From: Ptiloglossa arizonensis
Lineage: Eukaryota > Arthropoda > Insecta > Hymenoptera > Colletidae
Assembly: GCF_051014685.1 (NCBI RefSeq)
Contig: NW_027479545.1
Span: 37,617-101,616, forward strand
DNA: 64,000 nucleotides
Direction of reading: 5' to 3'
In this document: positions 49,660 through 62,600 of the stretch, piece after piece
Layout: every line of letters begins with the position of its first letter
Numbering within the stretch: the first letter of the stretch is position 1
Made by a program: the position numbers and the translations under genes
Notes under the pieces: model-generated
Seen by the model: the letters and a program-made list of their open reading frames with translations, nothing else
Databases searched by the model: none
Told to the model about the DNA's origin: nothing

Positions 49660-52600
49660 GAGAAGACAACAAATTTTCGCACTTCTGCTGCTCCAAACGC
49701 TTAACCAGAATTGCCTAGGGAAAAAATACACATATCGTTGTAATCGGACGAGTTTCTACTTTCAGATGCAATAGGAATTTTTGGGTTAGGTCAATCCGTT
49801 CGCGAGATATGGGAGTTTGAAGCTAAGTAATGGTTAAGAAGACAACAAATTTTTCGCACTTCTGCTGCTCCAAACGCTTAACCAGAATGGCCTAGGGTAA
49901 AAATACACATACCGTTGTACTCGGGCGAGTTTCAACTTTCAGACGCAACAGGAATTTTTGGTTTAGGTCAATCCGTTCGCGAGATATGCGAGTTTGAAGC
50001 CAAGAAATGGTTTAGAAGGCAAAAAATTTTTCGCTATTCTGCTGCTCCAAACGCTTAACCAGAATGGCCTAGGGAGAAAATACACATACCGTTGTAATCG
50101 GGCGAGTTTCTAATTTCAGATGTGACAGGAATTTTTGGGTTAGGTCAATCCGTTCGCGAGATATGGGAGTTTGAAGCTAAGAAATGGTAAAGAAGACAAC
50201 AAATTTTTCGCACTACTACTGCTCCGAACGCTTAACCAGAATGGCCTAGGGAAAAAATACACATACCGTTGTAATCGGGCGAGTTTCTACTTTCAGATGC
50301 AACAGGAATTTTTGGGTTAGGTCAATCCGTTCGCGAGATATGGGAGCTTGAAGCTAAGAAATGGTTATTAAGACAACAAATTTTTCACACTTCTGCTGCT
50401 CCAAACGCTTAATCAGAATGGCCTAGGGAAAAAATACACATACCGTTGCAATCGGGCGAGTTTCTACTTTCAGATGCAACAGGAATTTTTGGGTTAGGTC
50501 AATCTGTTCGCGAGATAAGGGCGTTTGAAGCTAAGAAATGGTTATGAAGACAACAAATTTTTCGCACTTCTGCTGCTCCAATCGCTTAACCAGAATGGCC
50601 TAAGGGAAAAATACACGTACCGTTGTAATCGGGCGAGTTTCTACTTTCAGATGCAACAGGAATTTTTGGGTTAGGTCAATCCGTTGGCGAGATATGGGAG
50701 TTTGAAGCCAAGAAATGGTTGAGAAGGCAAAAATTTTTCGCAATTCTGCTGCTCCAAACGCTTAACCAGAAAGGCCTAGGGAAAAAATACACATACCGAT
50801 GTAATCGGGCGAGTTTCTACTTTCAGATGCAACAGGAATTTTTGGGTTAGGTCAATCCGTTCGCGAGATATGGGAGTTTGAAGCTAAGAAATTGTTATGA
50901 AGACAACAAATTTTTCGCACTTCTGCTGCTCCAATCGCTTAACCAGAATGGCCTAAGGGAAAAATACACGTACCGTTGTAATCGGGCGAGTTTCTAATTT
51001 CAGATGCAATAGGAATTTTTGGGTTAGGTCAATCCGTTCGCGAGATACGGGAGTTTGAAGCTAAGAAATGGTTAAGAAGACAACAAATTTTTCGCACTTA
51101 TGCTGCTCCAAACGCTTAACCAGAATGGCCTAGGTAAAAAATACCCATACCGTTGTACTCGGGCGAGTTTCAACTTTCAGACGCAACAGGAATTTTTGGT
51201 TTAGGTCAATCCGTTCGCGAGATATGGGTGTTTGAAGCTAAGTAATGGTTAAGAAGACAACAAATTTTTCGCACTTCTGCTGCTCCAAACGCTTAACCGG
51301 AATGGCCTAGGGATAAAATACACATACCGCTGTAATCTGGCGAGTTTCTACTTTCAGATGCAACAGGAATTTTTGGGTTATGTCAGTCCGTTCGCGAGAT
51401 ATGGGAGTTTGAAGCCAAGAAATGGTTGAGAACGCAAAAAATTTTTCGCAATTCTGCTGCACCAAACGCTTAACCAGAATTGCCTAGGGAAAAAATACAC
51501 ATACCGTTGTAATCGGGCGAGTTTCTACTTTCAGACGCAACAGGAATTTTTGGGTTAGGTCAATCCGTTCGCGAGATATGGGAGTTTGAAGCTAAGAAAT
51601 GGTTGAGAAGACAACAAATTTTTCGCAATTCTGCTGCTCCAAACGCTTAACCAGAATGGCCTAGGGAAAAAATACACATAACGTTGTAATCGGGCGAGTT
51701 TCTACTTTCAGATGCAACAGGAATTTTTGGGTTAGGGCAATCCGTTCGCGAGATATGGGAGTTTGAAGCTAAGAAATGGTTTAGAAGACAACAAATTTTT
51801 CGCACTTCTGCTGCTCCAAACGCTTAACCAGAATGGCCTAGGGAAAAAATACACATACCGTTGTAATCGGGTGAGTTTCTACTTTCAGACGCAGCAGGAA
51901 CTTCTGGGTTTGGTCAATCCGTTCGCGAGATATGGGAGTTTGAAGCCAAGAAATGGTTGAGAAGGCAAAAAATTTTTCGCTATTCTGCTGCTCCAAACGC
52001 TTAACCAGAACTGCCTAGGGAAAAACTACACATACCGCTGTAATCGGGCGAGTTTCTACTTTCAGATGAATAGGAATTTTCGGGTTAGGTCAATCCGTTC
52101 GCGAGATATGGGACTTTGAAGCTAAGAAATGGTTGAGAAGACAACAAATTTTTCGCAATTCTGCTGCTCCAAACGCTTAACCAGAATGGGCTAGGGAAAA
52201 AATACACATACCGTTGTAATCGGGCGAGTTTCTACTTTCAGATGCAATAGGAATTTTTGGGTTAGGTCAATCCGTTCGCGAGATATGGGAGTTTGAAGCT
52301 AAGAAATGGTTATGAAGACAACAAATTTTTCGCACTTCTGCTGCTCCAAACGCTTAACCAGAATGGCCTAGGGAAAAAATACACATACCGTTGTAATCGG
52401 GCGAGTTTCTACTTTCAGATGCAATAGGGATTTTTGGGTTAGGTCAATCCGTTCGCGAGATATGGGTGTTTGAAGCTAAGTAATGGTTAAGAAGACAACA
52501 AATTTTTCGCACTTCTGCTGCTCCAAACGCTTAACCGGAATGGCCTAGGGATAAAATACACATACCGCTGTAATCGGGCGAGTTTCTACTTTCAGATGCA

Positions 52601-55600
52601 ACAGGAATTTTTGGGTTATGTCAGTCCGTTCGCGAGATATGGGAGTTTGAAGCCAAGAAATGGTTGAGAACGCAAAAAATTTTTCGCAATTCTGCTGCAC
52701 CAAACGCTTAACCAGAATTGCCTAGGGAAAAAATACACATACCGTTGTAATCGGGCGAGTTTCTACTTTCAGACGCAACAGGAATTTTTGGGTTAGGTCA
52801 ATCCGTTCATGAGATATGGGAGTTTGAAGCTAAGAAATGGTTGAGAAGACAACAAATTTTTCGCAATTCTGCTGCTCCAAACGCTTAACCAGAATGGCCT
52901 AGGGAAAAAATACACATAACGTTGTAATCGGGCGAGTTTCTACTTTCAGATGCAACAGGAATTTTTGGGTTAGGGCAATCCGTTCGCGAGATATGGGAGT
53001 TTGAAGCTAAGAAATGGTTTAGAAGACAACAAATTTTTCGCACTTCTGCTGCTCCAAACGCTTAACCAGAATGGCCTAGGGAAAAAATACACATACCGTT
53101 GTAATCGGGTGAGTTTCTACTTTCAGACGCAGCAGGAACTTCTGGGTTTGGTCAATCCGTTCGCGAGATATGGGAGTTTGAAGCCAAGAAATGGTTGAGA
53201 AGGCAAAAAATTTTTCGCAATTCTGCTTCTGCAAACGCTTAACCAGAATGGCCTAGGGAAAAAATACACATACCGTTGTAATCGGGCGAGTTTCCTCTTT
53301 CAGATACAACAAGAATTTTTGGGTTATTTCAATCCGTTCGCGAGATATGGGAGCTTGAAGCTAAGAAATGGTAAAGAAGACAACAAATTTTTCGCACTAC
53401 TGCTGCTCCAAACGCTTAACCAGAATGGCCTAGGGAAAAAATACACATACCGTTGTAATCGGGCGAGTTTCTACTTTCAGATGCAACAGGAATTTTTGGG
53501 TTAGGTCAATCCGTTCGCGAGATATGGTAGTTTGAAGCTAAGAAATGGTTATGAAGACAACAAATCTTTCGCAATTCTGCTGCTCCAAACGCTTAATCAG
53601 AATGGCCTAGGGAAAAAATACACATACCGCTGTAATCGGGCCAGTCTCTACTTTCAGATGCAACAGGAATTTTTGGGTTAGGTCAGTCCGTTCGCGAGAT
53701 ATGGGAGTTTGAAGCCAAGAAATGGTTGAGAAGGCAAAAAATTTTTCGCAATTCTGCTGCTCCAAACGCTTAACCAGAATGGCCTAGGGAAAAAATACAC
53801 ATAACGTTGTAATCGGGCGAGTTTCTACTTTCAGATGCAACAGGAATTTTTGGGTTAGGTCAATCCGTTCGCGAGATATGGGAGTTTGAATCTAAGTAAT
53901 GGTTAAGAAGACAACAAATTTTCGCACTTCTGCTGCTCCAAACGCTTAACCAGAATTGCCTAGGGAAAAAATACACATACCGTTGTAATCGGACGAGTTT
54001 CTACTTTCAGATGCAATAGGAATTTTTGGGTTAGGTCAATCCGTTCGCGAGATATGGGAGTTTGAAGCTAAGTAATGGTTAAGAAGACAACAAATTTTTC
54101 GCACTTCTGCTGCTCCAAACGCTTAACCAGAATGGCCTAGGGAAAAAATACACATACCGTTGTACTCGGGCGAGTTTCAACTTTCAGACGCAACAGGAAT
54201 TTTTGGTTTAGGTCAATCCGTTCGCGAGATATGGGAGTTTGAAGCCAAGAAATGGTTTAGAAGGCAAAAAATTTTTCGCTATTCTGCTGCTCCAAACGCC
54301 TAACCAGAATGGCCTAGGGAGAAAATACACATACCGTTGTAATCGGGCGAGTTTCTAATTTCAGATGCAACAGGAATTTTTGGGTTAGGTCAATCCGTTC
54401 GCGAGATATGGGCGTTTGAAGCTAAGAAATGGTTATGAAGACAACAAATTTTTCGCACTTCTGCTGCTCCAATCGCTTAACCAGAATGGCCTAAGGGAAA
54501 AATACACGTACCGTTGTAATCGGGCGAGTTTCTACTTTCAGATGCAACAGGAATTTTTGGGTTAGGTCAATCCGTTGGCGAGATATGGGAGTTTGAAGCC
54601 AAGAAATGGTTGAGAAGGCAAAAATTTTTCGCAATTCTGCTGCTCCAAACGCTTAACCAGAATGGCCTAGGGAAAAAATACACATACCGTTGTAATCGGG
54701 CGAGTTTCTACTTTCAGATGCAACAGGAATTTTTGGGTTAGGTCAATCCGTTCGCGAGATATGGGAGTTTGAAGCTAAGAAATTGTTATGAAGACAACAA
54801 ATTTTTCGCACTTCTGCTGCTCCAATCGCTTAACCAGAATGGCCTAAGGGAAAAATACACGTACCGTTGTAATCGGGCGAGTTTCTAATTTCAGATGCAA
54901 TAGGAATTTTTGGGTTAGGTCAATCCGTTCGCGAGATACGGGAGTTTGAAGCTAAGAAATGGTTAAGAAGACAACAAATTTTTCGCACTTATGCTGCTCC
55001 AAACGCTTAACCAGAATGGCCTAGGTAAAAAATACACATACCGTTGTACTCGGGCGAGTTTCAACTTTCAGACGCAACAGGAATTTTTGGTTTAGGTCAA
55101 TCCGTTCGCGAGATATGGGAGTTTGAAGCCAAGAAATGGTTGAGAAGGCAAAAAATTTTTCGCTATTCTGCTGCTCCAAACGCTTAACCAGAACTGCCTA
55201 GGGAAAAACTACACATACCGCTGTAATCGGGCGAGTTTCTACTTTCAGATGAATAGGAATTTTCGGGTTAGGTCAATCCGTTCGCGAGATATGGGACTTT
55301 GAAGCTAAGAAATGGTTGAGAAGACAACAAATTTTTCGCAATTCTGCTGCTCCAAACGCTTAACCAGAATGGGCTAGGGAAAAAATACACATACCGTTGT
55401 AATCGGGCGAGTTTCTACTTTCAGATGCAATAGGAATTTTTGGGTTAGGTCAATCCGTTCGCGAGATATGGGAGTTTGAAGCTAAGAAATGGTTATGAAG
55501 ACAACAAATTTTTCGCACTTCTGCTGCTCCAAACGCTTAACCAGAATGGCCTAGGGAAAAAATACACATACCGTTGTAATCGGGCGAGTTTCTACTTTCA

Positions 55601-56808
55601 GATGCAATAGGAATTTTTGGGTTAGGTCAATCCGTTCGCGAGATATGGGTGTTTGAAGCTAAGTAATGGTTAAGAAGACAACAAATTTTTCGCACTTCTG
55701 CTGCTCCAAACGCTTAACCGGAATGGCCTAGGGATAAAATACACATACCGCTGTAATCGGGCGAGTTTCTACTTTCAGATGCAACAGGAATTTTTGGGTT
55801 ATGTCAGTCCGTTCGCGAGATATGGGAGTTTGAAGCCAAGAAATGGTTGAGAACGCAAAAAATTTTTCGCCATTCTGCTGCACCAAACGCTTAACCAGAA
55901 TTGCCTAGGGAAAAAATACACATACCGTTGTAATCGGGCGAGTTTCTACTTTCAGACGCAACAGGAATTTTTGGGTTAGGTCAATCCGTTCGCGAGATAT
56001 GGGAGTTTGAAGCTAAGAAATGGTTGAGAAGACAACAAATTTTTCGCAATTCTGCTGCTCCAAACGCTTAACAAGAATGGCCTAGGGAAAAAATACACAT
56101 AACGTTGTAATCGGGCGAGTTTCTACTTTCAGATGCAACAGGAATTTTTGGGTTAGGGCAATCCGTTCGCGAGATATGGGAGTTTGAAGCTAAGAAATGG
56201 TTTAGAAGACAACAAATTTTTCGCACTTCTGCTGCTCCAAACGCTTAACCAGAATGGCCTAGGGAAAAAATACACATACCGTTGTAATCGGGTGAGTTTC
56301 TACTTTCAGACGCAGCAGGAACTTCTGGGTTTGGTCAATCCGTTCGCGAGATATGGGAGTTTGAAGCCAAGAAATGGTTGAGAAGGCAAAAAATTTTTCG
56401 CAATTCTGCTTCTGCAAACGCTTAACCAGAATGGCCTAGGGAAAAAATACACATACCGTTGTAATCGGGCGAGTTTCCTCTTTCAGATACAACAGGAATT
56501 TTTGGGTTATTTCAATCCGTTCGCGAGATATGGGAGCTTGAAGCTAAGAAATGGTACAGAAGACAACAAATTTTTCGCACTACTGCTGCTCCAAAGGCTT
56601 AACCAGAATGGCCTAGGGAAAAAATACACATACCGTTGTAATCGGGCGAGTTTCTACTTTCAGATGCAACAGGAATTTTTGGGTTAGGTCAATCCGTTCG
56701 CGAGATATGGTAGTTTGAAGCTAAGAAATGGTTATGAAGACAACAAATCTTTCGCAATTCTGCTGCTCCAAACGCTTAATCAGAATGGCCTAGGGAAAAA
56801 ATACACAT
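49660..56808 (+). repeat. About 3-4 kb block present twice with internal monomer gains and losses
   Basis: Three collinear segments pair up: 49660-50150 with 53905-54395 (4,245 bp, 24 monomers minus 3), 50500-51215 with 54391-55106 (3,891 bp, 22 monomers minus 3), and 51940-53625 with 55123-56808 (3,183 bp, 18 monomers minus 3). Shared markers are ACAAATTTTCGC (T4 run), CGGACGAG, GGTTTAGAAGG, CTAATTTC, GTTGGCGAGAT, GATACGGG, TAGGTAAAAAATAC, GATGAATAGGAATTTTCGGG (52065 and 55248), CTGCTTCTGC, GATACAAC, GGGTTATTTC and GATATGGTAG. Stepwise changes in offset by whole monomers show later internal deletions or insertions. Private changes include TTCATGAGAT near 52807 and GATGTGACAGG near 50120. Confidence 0.75.
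51215..53218 (+). repeat. 7-monomer offset duplication (1,238 bp), right-domain version
   Basis: About 51215-51980 matches 52453-53218 at 1,238 bp, 7 x 177 minus 1. Shared markers are GATATGGGTGTTTG (51221 and 52459), CCGGAATGG, GGGTTATGTCAGTCC, GAGAACGCAAAAAA, GCTGCACCAAACG, and the GGTTTAGAAG plus subtype B pair. The span between the copies includes GATGAATAGG at 52065. The offset is the same as at 16.3-18.3 kb, and the GATGAATAGG-centred module is similar there. The first copy has AATCTGGCGAG near 51336 where the second keeps ATCGGGCGAG. Confidence 0.75.
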
Positions 56809-57160
56809 AACGTTGTAATCGGGCGAGTTTCTACTTTCAGATGCAAGAGGAATTTTTGGGTTAGGGCAATCCGTTCGCGAGATATGGGAGTTTGAAGCTA
56901 AGAAATGGTTGAGAAGACAACAAATTTTTCGCACTTCTGCTGCTCCAAACGCTTAACCAGAATGGCCTAGGGAAAAAATACACATAACGTTGTAATCGGG
57001 CGAGTTTCTACTTTCAGATGCAAGAGGAATTTTTGGGTTAGGGCAATCCGTTCGCGAGATATGGGAGTTTGAAGCTAAGAAATGGTTGAGAAGACAACAA
57101 ATTTTTCGCACTTCTGCTGCTCCAAACGCTTAACCAGAATGGCCTAGGGAAAAAATACAC
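56783..57160 (+). repeat. Single-monomer tandem duplication marked by GCAAGAGG
   Basis: Two adjacent monomers carry GCAAGAGG at 56843 and 57020, exactly 177 bp apart, where I see GCAACAGG, GCAATAGG or GCAGCAGG elsewhere. Both are otherwise subtype A (AACG, GGGTTAGGGC, GAAGCTAAG, GAAGACAAC). The simplest reading is a recent one-monomer duplication after the C-to-G change arose. A subtype B copy follows, then the start of the CCTAGAGAAA series. Confidence 0.85.
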
Positions 57161-58202
57161 ATACCGTTGTAATCGGGTGAGTTTCTACTTTCAGACGCAG
57201 CAGGAACTTCTGGGTTTGGTCAATCCGTTCGCGAGATATGGGAGTTTGAAGCCAAGAAATGGTTGAGACGGCAACAATTTTTTCGCACTTCTGCTGCTCC
57301 AAACGCTTAATCAGAATGGCCTAGAGAAAAAATACACATACCGTTGTAATCGGGCGAGTTTCTACTTTCAGACGCAACAGGAATTTTTGGGTTAGGTCAA
57401 TCCGTTCGCGAGATATGGGGAGTTTGAAGCTAAGAAATGGTTGAGAAGACAAAAAATTTTTCGCAGTTCTGCTGCTCCAAACGCTTAACCAGAATGGCCT
57501 AGGGAAAAAATACACATAACGTTGTAATCGGGCGAGTTTCTACTTTCAGATGCAACAGGAATTTTTGGGTTAGGTCAATCCGTTCGCGAGATATGGGAGT
57601 TTGAATCCAAGAAATGGTTGAGAAGGCAAAAAATTTTTCGGACTTCTGCTGCTCCAAACGCTTAATCAGAATGGCCTAGGGAAAAAATACACATACCGAT
57701 GTAATCGGGCGAGTTTCTACTTTCAGATGCAACAGGAATTTTTGGGTTAGGACAATCCGTTCGCGAGATATGGGAGTTTGAAGCCAAGAAATGGTTGAGA
57801 AGGCAAAAAATTTTTCGCACTTCTGCTGCTCCAATCGCTTAACCAGAATGGCCTAAGGGAAAAATACACGTACCGTTGTAATCGGGCGAGTTTCTACTTT
57901 CATATGCAATAGGAATTTTTGGGTTAGGTCAATCCGTTCGCGAGATATGGGAGTTTGAAGCCAAGAAATGGTTGAGAAGGCAAAACATTTTTCGCAATTC
58001 TGCTGCTCCAAACGCTTAACCAGAATGGCCTAGGGAAAAAATACGCATATCGTTGTAATCGGGTGAGTTTCTACTTTCAGACGCAGCAGGATCTTCTGGG
58101 TTTGGTCAATCCGTTCGCGAGATATGGGAGTTTGAAGCCAAGAAATGGTTGAGAAGGCAAAAAATTTTTCGCAATTCTGCTGCTCCAAACGCTTAACCAG
58201 AA
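57140..58202 (+). repeat. Fourth, shortened copy of the CCTAGAGAAA variant series
   Basis: This matches 42456-43518 at 14,684 bp (83 x 177 minus 7). Shared markers are CCTAGAGAAAA near 57320, ATATGGGGAGTTTG near 57414, TTTTCGGACTTC, ACCGATG at 57695, CCAATCGCTTAACC with CCTAAGGG, and TACGCATATCG. The match ends near 58202, where GAATTGCCTAGG replaces GAATGGCCTAGG. Changes seen here are GAGACGGCAACAATTTTTT near 57266, CTTTCATATGC at 57897 and AAAACATTTTTCGC at 57982. The last two recur downstream, so they arose before later copying. Confidence 0.75.
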
Positions 58203-58910
58203 TTGCCTAGGGAAAAAATACACATACCGCTGTAATCGGGCGAGTTTCTACTTTCAGATGCAATAGGAATTTTTGGGTTAGGTCAATCCGTTCGCGAGAT
58301 ATGGGAGTTTGAAGCTAAGAAATTGTTATGAAGACAACAAATTTTTCGCACTTCTGCTGCTCCAATCGCTTAACCAGAATGGCCTAAGGGAAAAATACAC
58401 GTACCGTTGTAATCGGGCGAGTTTCTAATTTCAGATGCAATAGGAATTTTTGGGTTAGGTCAATCCGTTCGCGAGATATGGGAGTTTGAAGCTAAGAAAT
58501 GGTTAAGAAGACAACAAATTTTTCGCACTTATGCTGCTCCAAACGCTTAACCAGAATGGCCTAGGGAAAAAATACACATACCGTTGTACTCGGGCGAGTT
58601 TCAACTTTCAGACGCAACAGGAATTTTTGGTTTAGGTCAATCCGTTCGCGAGATATGGGAGTTTGAAGCCAAGAAATGGTTGAGAAGGCAAAACATTTTT
58701 CGCAATTCTGCTGCTCCAAACGCTTAACCAGAATGGCCTAGGGAAAAAATACGCATATCGTTGTAATCGGGTGAGTTTTTACTTTCAGACGCAGCAGGAT
58801 CTTCTGGGTTTGGTCAATCCGTTCGCGAGATATGGGAGTTTGAAGCCAAGAAATGGTTGAGAAGGCAAAAAATTTTTCGCAATTCTGCTGCTCCAAACGC
58901 TTAACCAGAA
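57970..58910 (+). repeat. 4-monomer local duplication (708 bp)
   Basis: GGCAAAACATTTTTCGC, followed by a TACGCATATCG monomer and a subtype-B-like GCAGCAGGATCTTCTGGG monomer, occurs near 57978 and again near 58686, 708 bp (4 x 177) apart. The match runs to the GAATTGCCTAGG/GAATGGCCTAGG difference near 58202/58910. The second copy has a private GTGAGTTTTTACTTTC near 58774. A third GGCAAAACATTTTTCGC lies near 63287 and is again followed by TACGCATATCG, but then switches to GATGCAATAGG. Confidence 0.7.
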
Positions 58911-59629
58911 TGGCCTAGGGAAAAAATACACATACCGTTGTAATCGGGCGAGTTTCTACTTTCAGACGCAACAGGAATTTTTGGGTTAGGTCAATCCGTT
59001 CGCGAGATATGGGAGTTTGAAGCCAAGAAATGGTTGAGAAGGCAAAAAATTTTTCGCAATTCTGCTGCTCCAAACGCTTAACCAGAATGGCCTAGGGACA
59101 AAATACACATACCGTTGTAATCGGGCGAGTTTCTTCTTTCAGATGCAACAAGAATTTTTGGGTTAGGTCAATCCGTTCGCGAGATATGGGAGTTTGAAGC
59201 TAAGAAATGGTAAAGAAGACAACAAATTTTTCGCAATACTGCTGCTCCAAACGCTTAACCAGAATGGCCTAGGGAAAAAATACACATACCGTTGTAATCG
59301 GGCGAGTTTCTACTTTCAGATGCAATAGCAATTTTTGGGTTAGGTCAATCCGTTCGCGAGATATGGGAGTTTGAATCTAAGAAATGGTTGAGAAGACAAC
59401 AAATTTTTCGCAATTCTGCTGCGCCAAACGCTTAACCAGAATGGCCTAGGGAAAAAATACACATACCGTTGTAATCGGGCGAGTTTCTACTTTCAGATGC
59501 AACAGGAATTTTTGGGTTAGGTCAATCCGTTCGCGAGATATGGGACTTTGAATCTAAGAAATGGTTGACAAGACAATAAATTTTTCGCAATTCTGCTGCT
59601 CCAATCGCTTAACCAGATTGGCCTAAGGG

Positions 59630-62600
59630 AAAAATACACATACCGTTGTAATCGGGCGAGTTTCTACTTTCAGACGCAGCAGGATCTTCTGGGTTTGGTC
59701 AATCCGTTCGCGAGATATGGGAGTTTGAAGCCAAGAAATGGTTGAGATGGCAAAAAATTTTTCGCAATTCTGCAGCTCCAAACGCTTAACCAGAATGGCC
59801 TAGGGAAAAAATACACATACCCTTGTAATCGGGCGAGTTTCTACTTTCAGATGCAATAGGAATTTTTGGGTTAGGTCAATCCGTTCGCGAGATATGGGAG
59901 TTTGAAGCTAAGAAATTGTTATGAAGACAACAAATTTTTCGCACTTCTGCTGCTCCAAACGCTTAACCAGAATAGCCTAGGGAAAAAATACACATACCGT
60001 TGTAATCGGGCGAGTTTCTACTTTCAGATGCAACAAGAATTTTTGGGTTAGGTCAATCCGTTCGCGAGATATGGGAGTTTGAAGCTAAGTAATAGTTAAG
60101 AAGACAACAAATTTTTCGCACTTCTGCTGCTCCAAACGCTTAACCAGAATTGCCTAGGGAAAAAATACACATACCGTTGTAATCGGGCGAGTTTCTACTT
60201 TCAGATGCAATAGGAATTTTTGGGTTAGGTCAATCCGTTCGCGAGATATGGGAGTTTGAAGCTAAGTAATGGTTAAGAAGACAACAAATTTTTCGCACTT
60301 CTGCTGCTCCAAAGGCTTAACCAGAATGGCCTAGGGAAAAAATACACATACCGCTGTAATCGGTCGAGTTTCTACTTTCAGATGCAACAGGAATTTTTGG
60401 GTTAGGTCCGTCCGTTCGCGAGATATGGGAGTTTGAAGCCAAGAAATGGTTGAGAAGGCAAAAAATTTTTCGCAATTCTGCTGCTCCAAACGCTTAACCA
60501 GAATTGCCTAGGGAAAAAATACACATACCGCTGTAATCGGGCGAGTTTCTACTTTCAGATGCAATAGGAATTTTTGGGTTAGGTCAATCCGTTCGCGAGA
60601 TATGGGAGTTTGAAGCTAAGAAATTGTTATGAAGACAACAAATTTTTCGCACTTCTGCTGCTCCAATCGCTTAACCAGAATGGCCTAAGGGAAAAATACA
60701 CGTACCGTTGTAATCGGGCGAGTTTCTAATTTCAGATACAATAGGAATTTTTGGGTTAGGTCAATCCGTTCGCGAGATATGGGAGTTTGAAGCTAAGAAA
60801 TGCTTAAGAAGACAACAAATTTTTCGCACTTTTGCTGCTCCAAACGCTTAACCAGAATGGCCTAGGGAAAAAATACACATACCGTTGTAATCGGGCGAGT
60901 TTCTACTTTCAGATGCAACAGGAATTTTTGGGTTAGGTCAATCCGTTCGCGAGATATGGGAGCTTGAAGCTAAGAAATGGTTATGAAGACAACAAATTTT
61001 TCGCAATTCTGCTGCTCCAAACGCTTAATCAGAATGGCCTAGGGAAAAAATACACATACCGTTGTAATCGGGCGAGTTTCTACTTTCAGATGCAACAGGA
61101 ATTTCTGGGTTAGGTCAATCCGTTCGCGAGATATGGGAGTTTGAAGCTAAGAAATGATTGAGAAGACAACAAATTTGTCGCACTTCTGCTGCTCCAAACG
61201 CTTAACCAGAACTGCCTAGGGAAAAACTACACATACCGTTGTAATCGGGCGAGTTTCTACTTTCAGATGCAACAGGAATTTTTGGGTTAGGTCAATCCGT
61301 TCGCGAGATATGGGAGTTTGAAGCTAAGTAATGGTTAAGAAGACAACAAATTTTTCGCACTTCTGCTGCTCCAAACGCTTAACCAGAATTGCCTAGGGAA
61401 AAAATACACATACCGTTGTAATCGGGCGAGTTTCTACTTTCAGATGCAATAGGAATTTTTGGGTTAGGTCAATCCGTTCGCGAGATATGGGAGTTTGAAG
61501 CTAAGTAATGGTTAAGAAGACAACAAATTTTTCGCACTTCTGCTGCTCCAAACGCTTAACCAGAATGGCCTAGGGAAAAAATACACATACCGCTGTAATC
61601 GGGCGAGTTTCTACTTTCAGATGCAATAGGAATTTTTGGGTTAGGTCAATCCGTTCGCGAGATATGGGCGTTTGAAGCTAAGAAATGGTTATGAAGACAA
61701 CAAATTTTTCGCACTTCTGCTGCTCCAATCGCTTAACCAGAATGGCCTAAGGGAAAAATACACATACCGTTGTAATCGGGCGATTTTCTACTTTCAGACG
61801 CAGCAGGATCTTCTGGGTTTGGTCAATCCGTTCGCGAGATATGGGAGTTTGAAGCCAAGAAATGGTTGAGATGGCAAAAAATTTTTCGCAATTCTGCTGC
61901 TCCAAACGCTTAACCAGAATGGCCTAGGGAAAAAATACACATACCGTTGTAATCGGGCGAGTTTCTACTTTCAGATGCAATAGGAATTTTTGGGTTAGGT
62001 CAATCCGTTCGCGAGATATGGGAGTTTGAAGCTAAGTAATGGTTAAGAAGACAACAAATTTTTCGCACTTCTGCTGCTCCAAACGCTTAACCAGAATAGC
62101 CTAGGGAAAAAATACACATACCGTTGTAATCGGGCGAGTTTCTACTTTCAGATGCAACAAGAATTTTTGGGTTAGGTCAATCCGTTCGCGAGATATGGGA
62201 GTTTGAAGCTAAGTAATAGTTAAGAAGACAACAAATTTTTCGCACTTCTGCTGCTCCAAACGCTTAACCAGAATTGCCTAGGGAAAAAATACACATACCG
62301 TTGTAATCGGGCGAGTTTCTACTTTCAGATGCAATAGGAATTTTTGGGTTAGGTCAATCCGTTCGCGAGATATGGGAGTTTGAAGCTAAGTAATGGTTAA
62401 GAAGACAACAAATTTTTCGCACTTCTGCTGCTCCAAACGCTTAACCAGAATGGCCTAGGGAAAAAATACACATACCGCTGTAATCGGTCGAGTTTCTACT
62501 TTCAGATGCAACAGGAATTTTTGGGTTAGGTCAGTCCGTTCGCGAGATATGGGAGTTTGAAGCCAAGAAATGGTTGAGAAGGCAAAAAATTTTTCGCAAT

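Noticed and set aside
38211..57515. Three 64-codon reverse frames (38211-38405, 42637-42831, 57321-57515)
   Set aside because: They sit on the 1-bp insertion ATATGGGGAGTTTG and belong to the copied CCTAGAGAAA series; they are frameshift by-products in satellite DNA.
33357..61869. Repeated 61-72 codon forward frames (33357, 33888, 34704, 35658, 36720, 51763, 53001, 53319, 56184, 56502, 61672)
   Set aside because: All are the same satellite frame opened by GGTTTAG, GGTTATG, GGTAAAG or similar substitutions plus a subtype B copy. Several start at TTG. Their repetition reflects block duplication, not selection.
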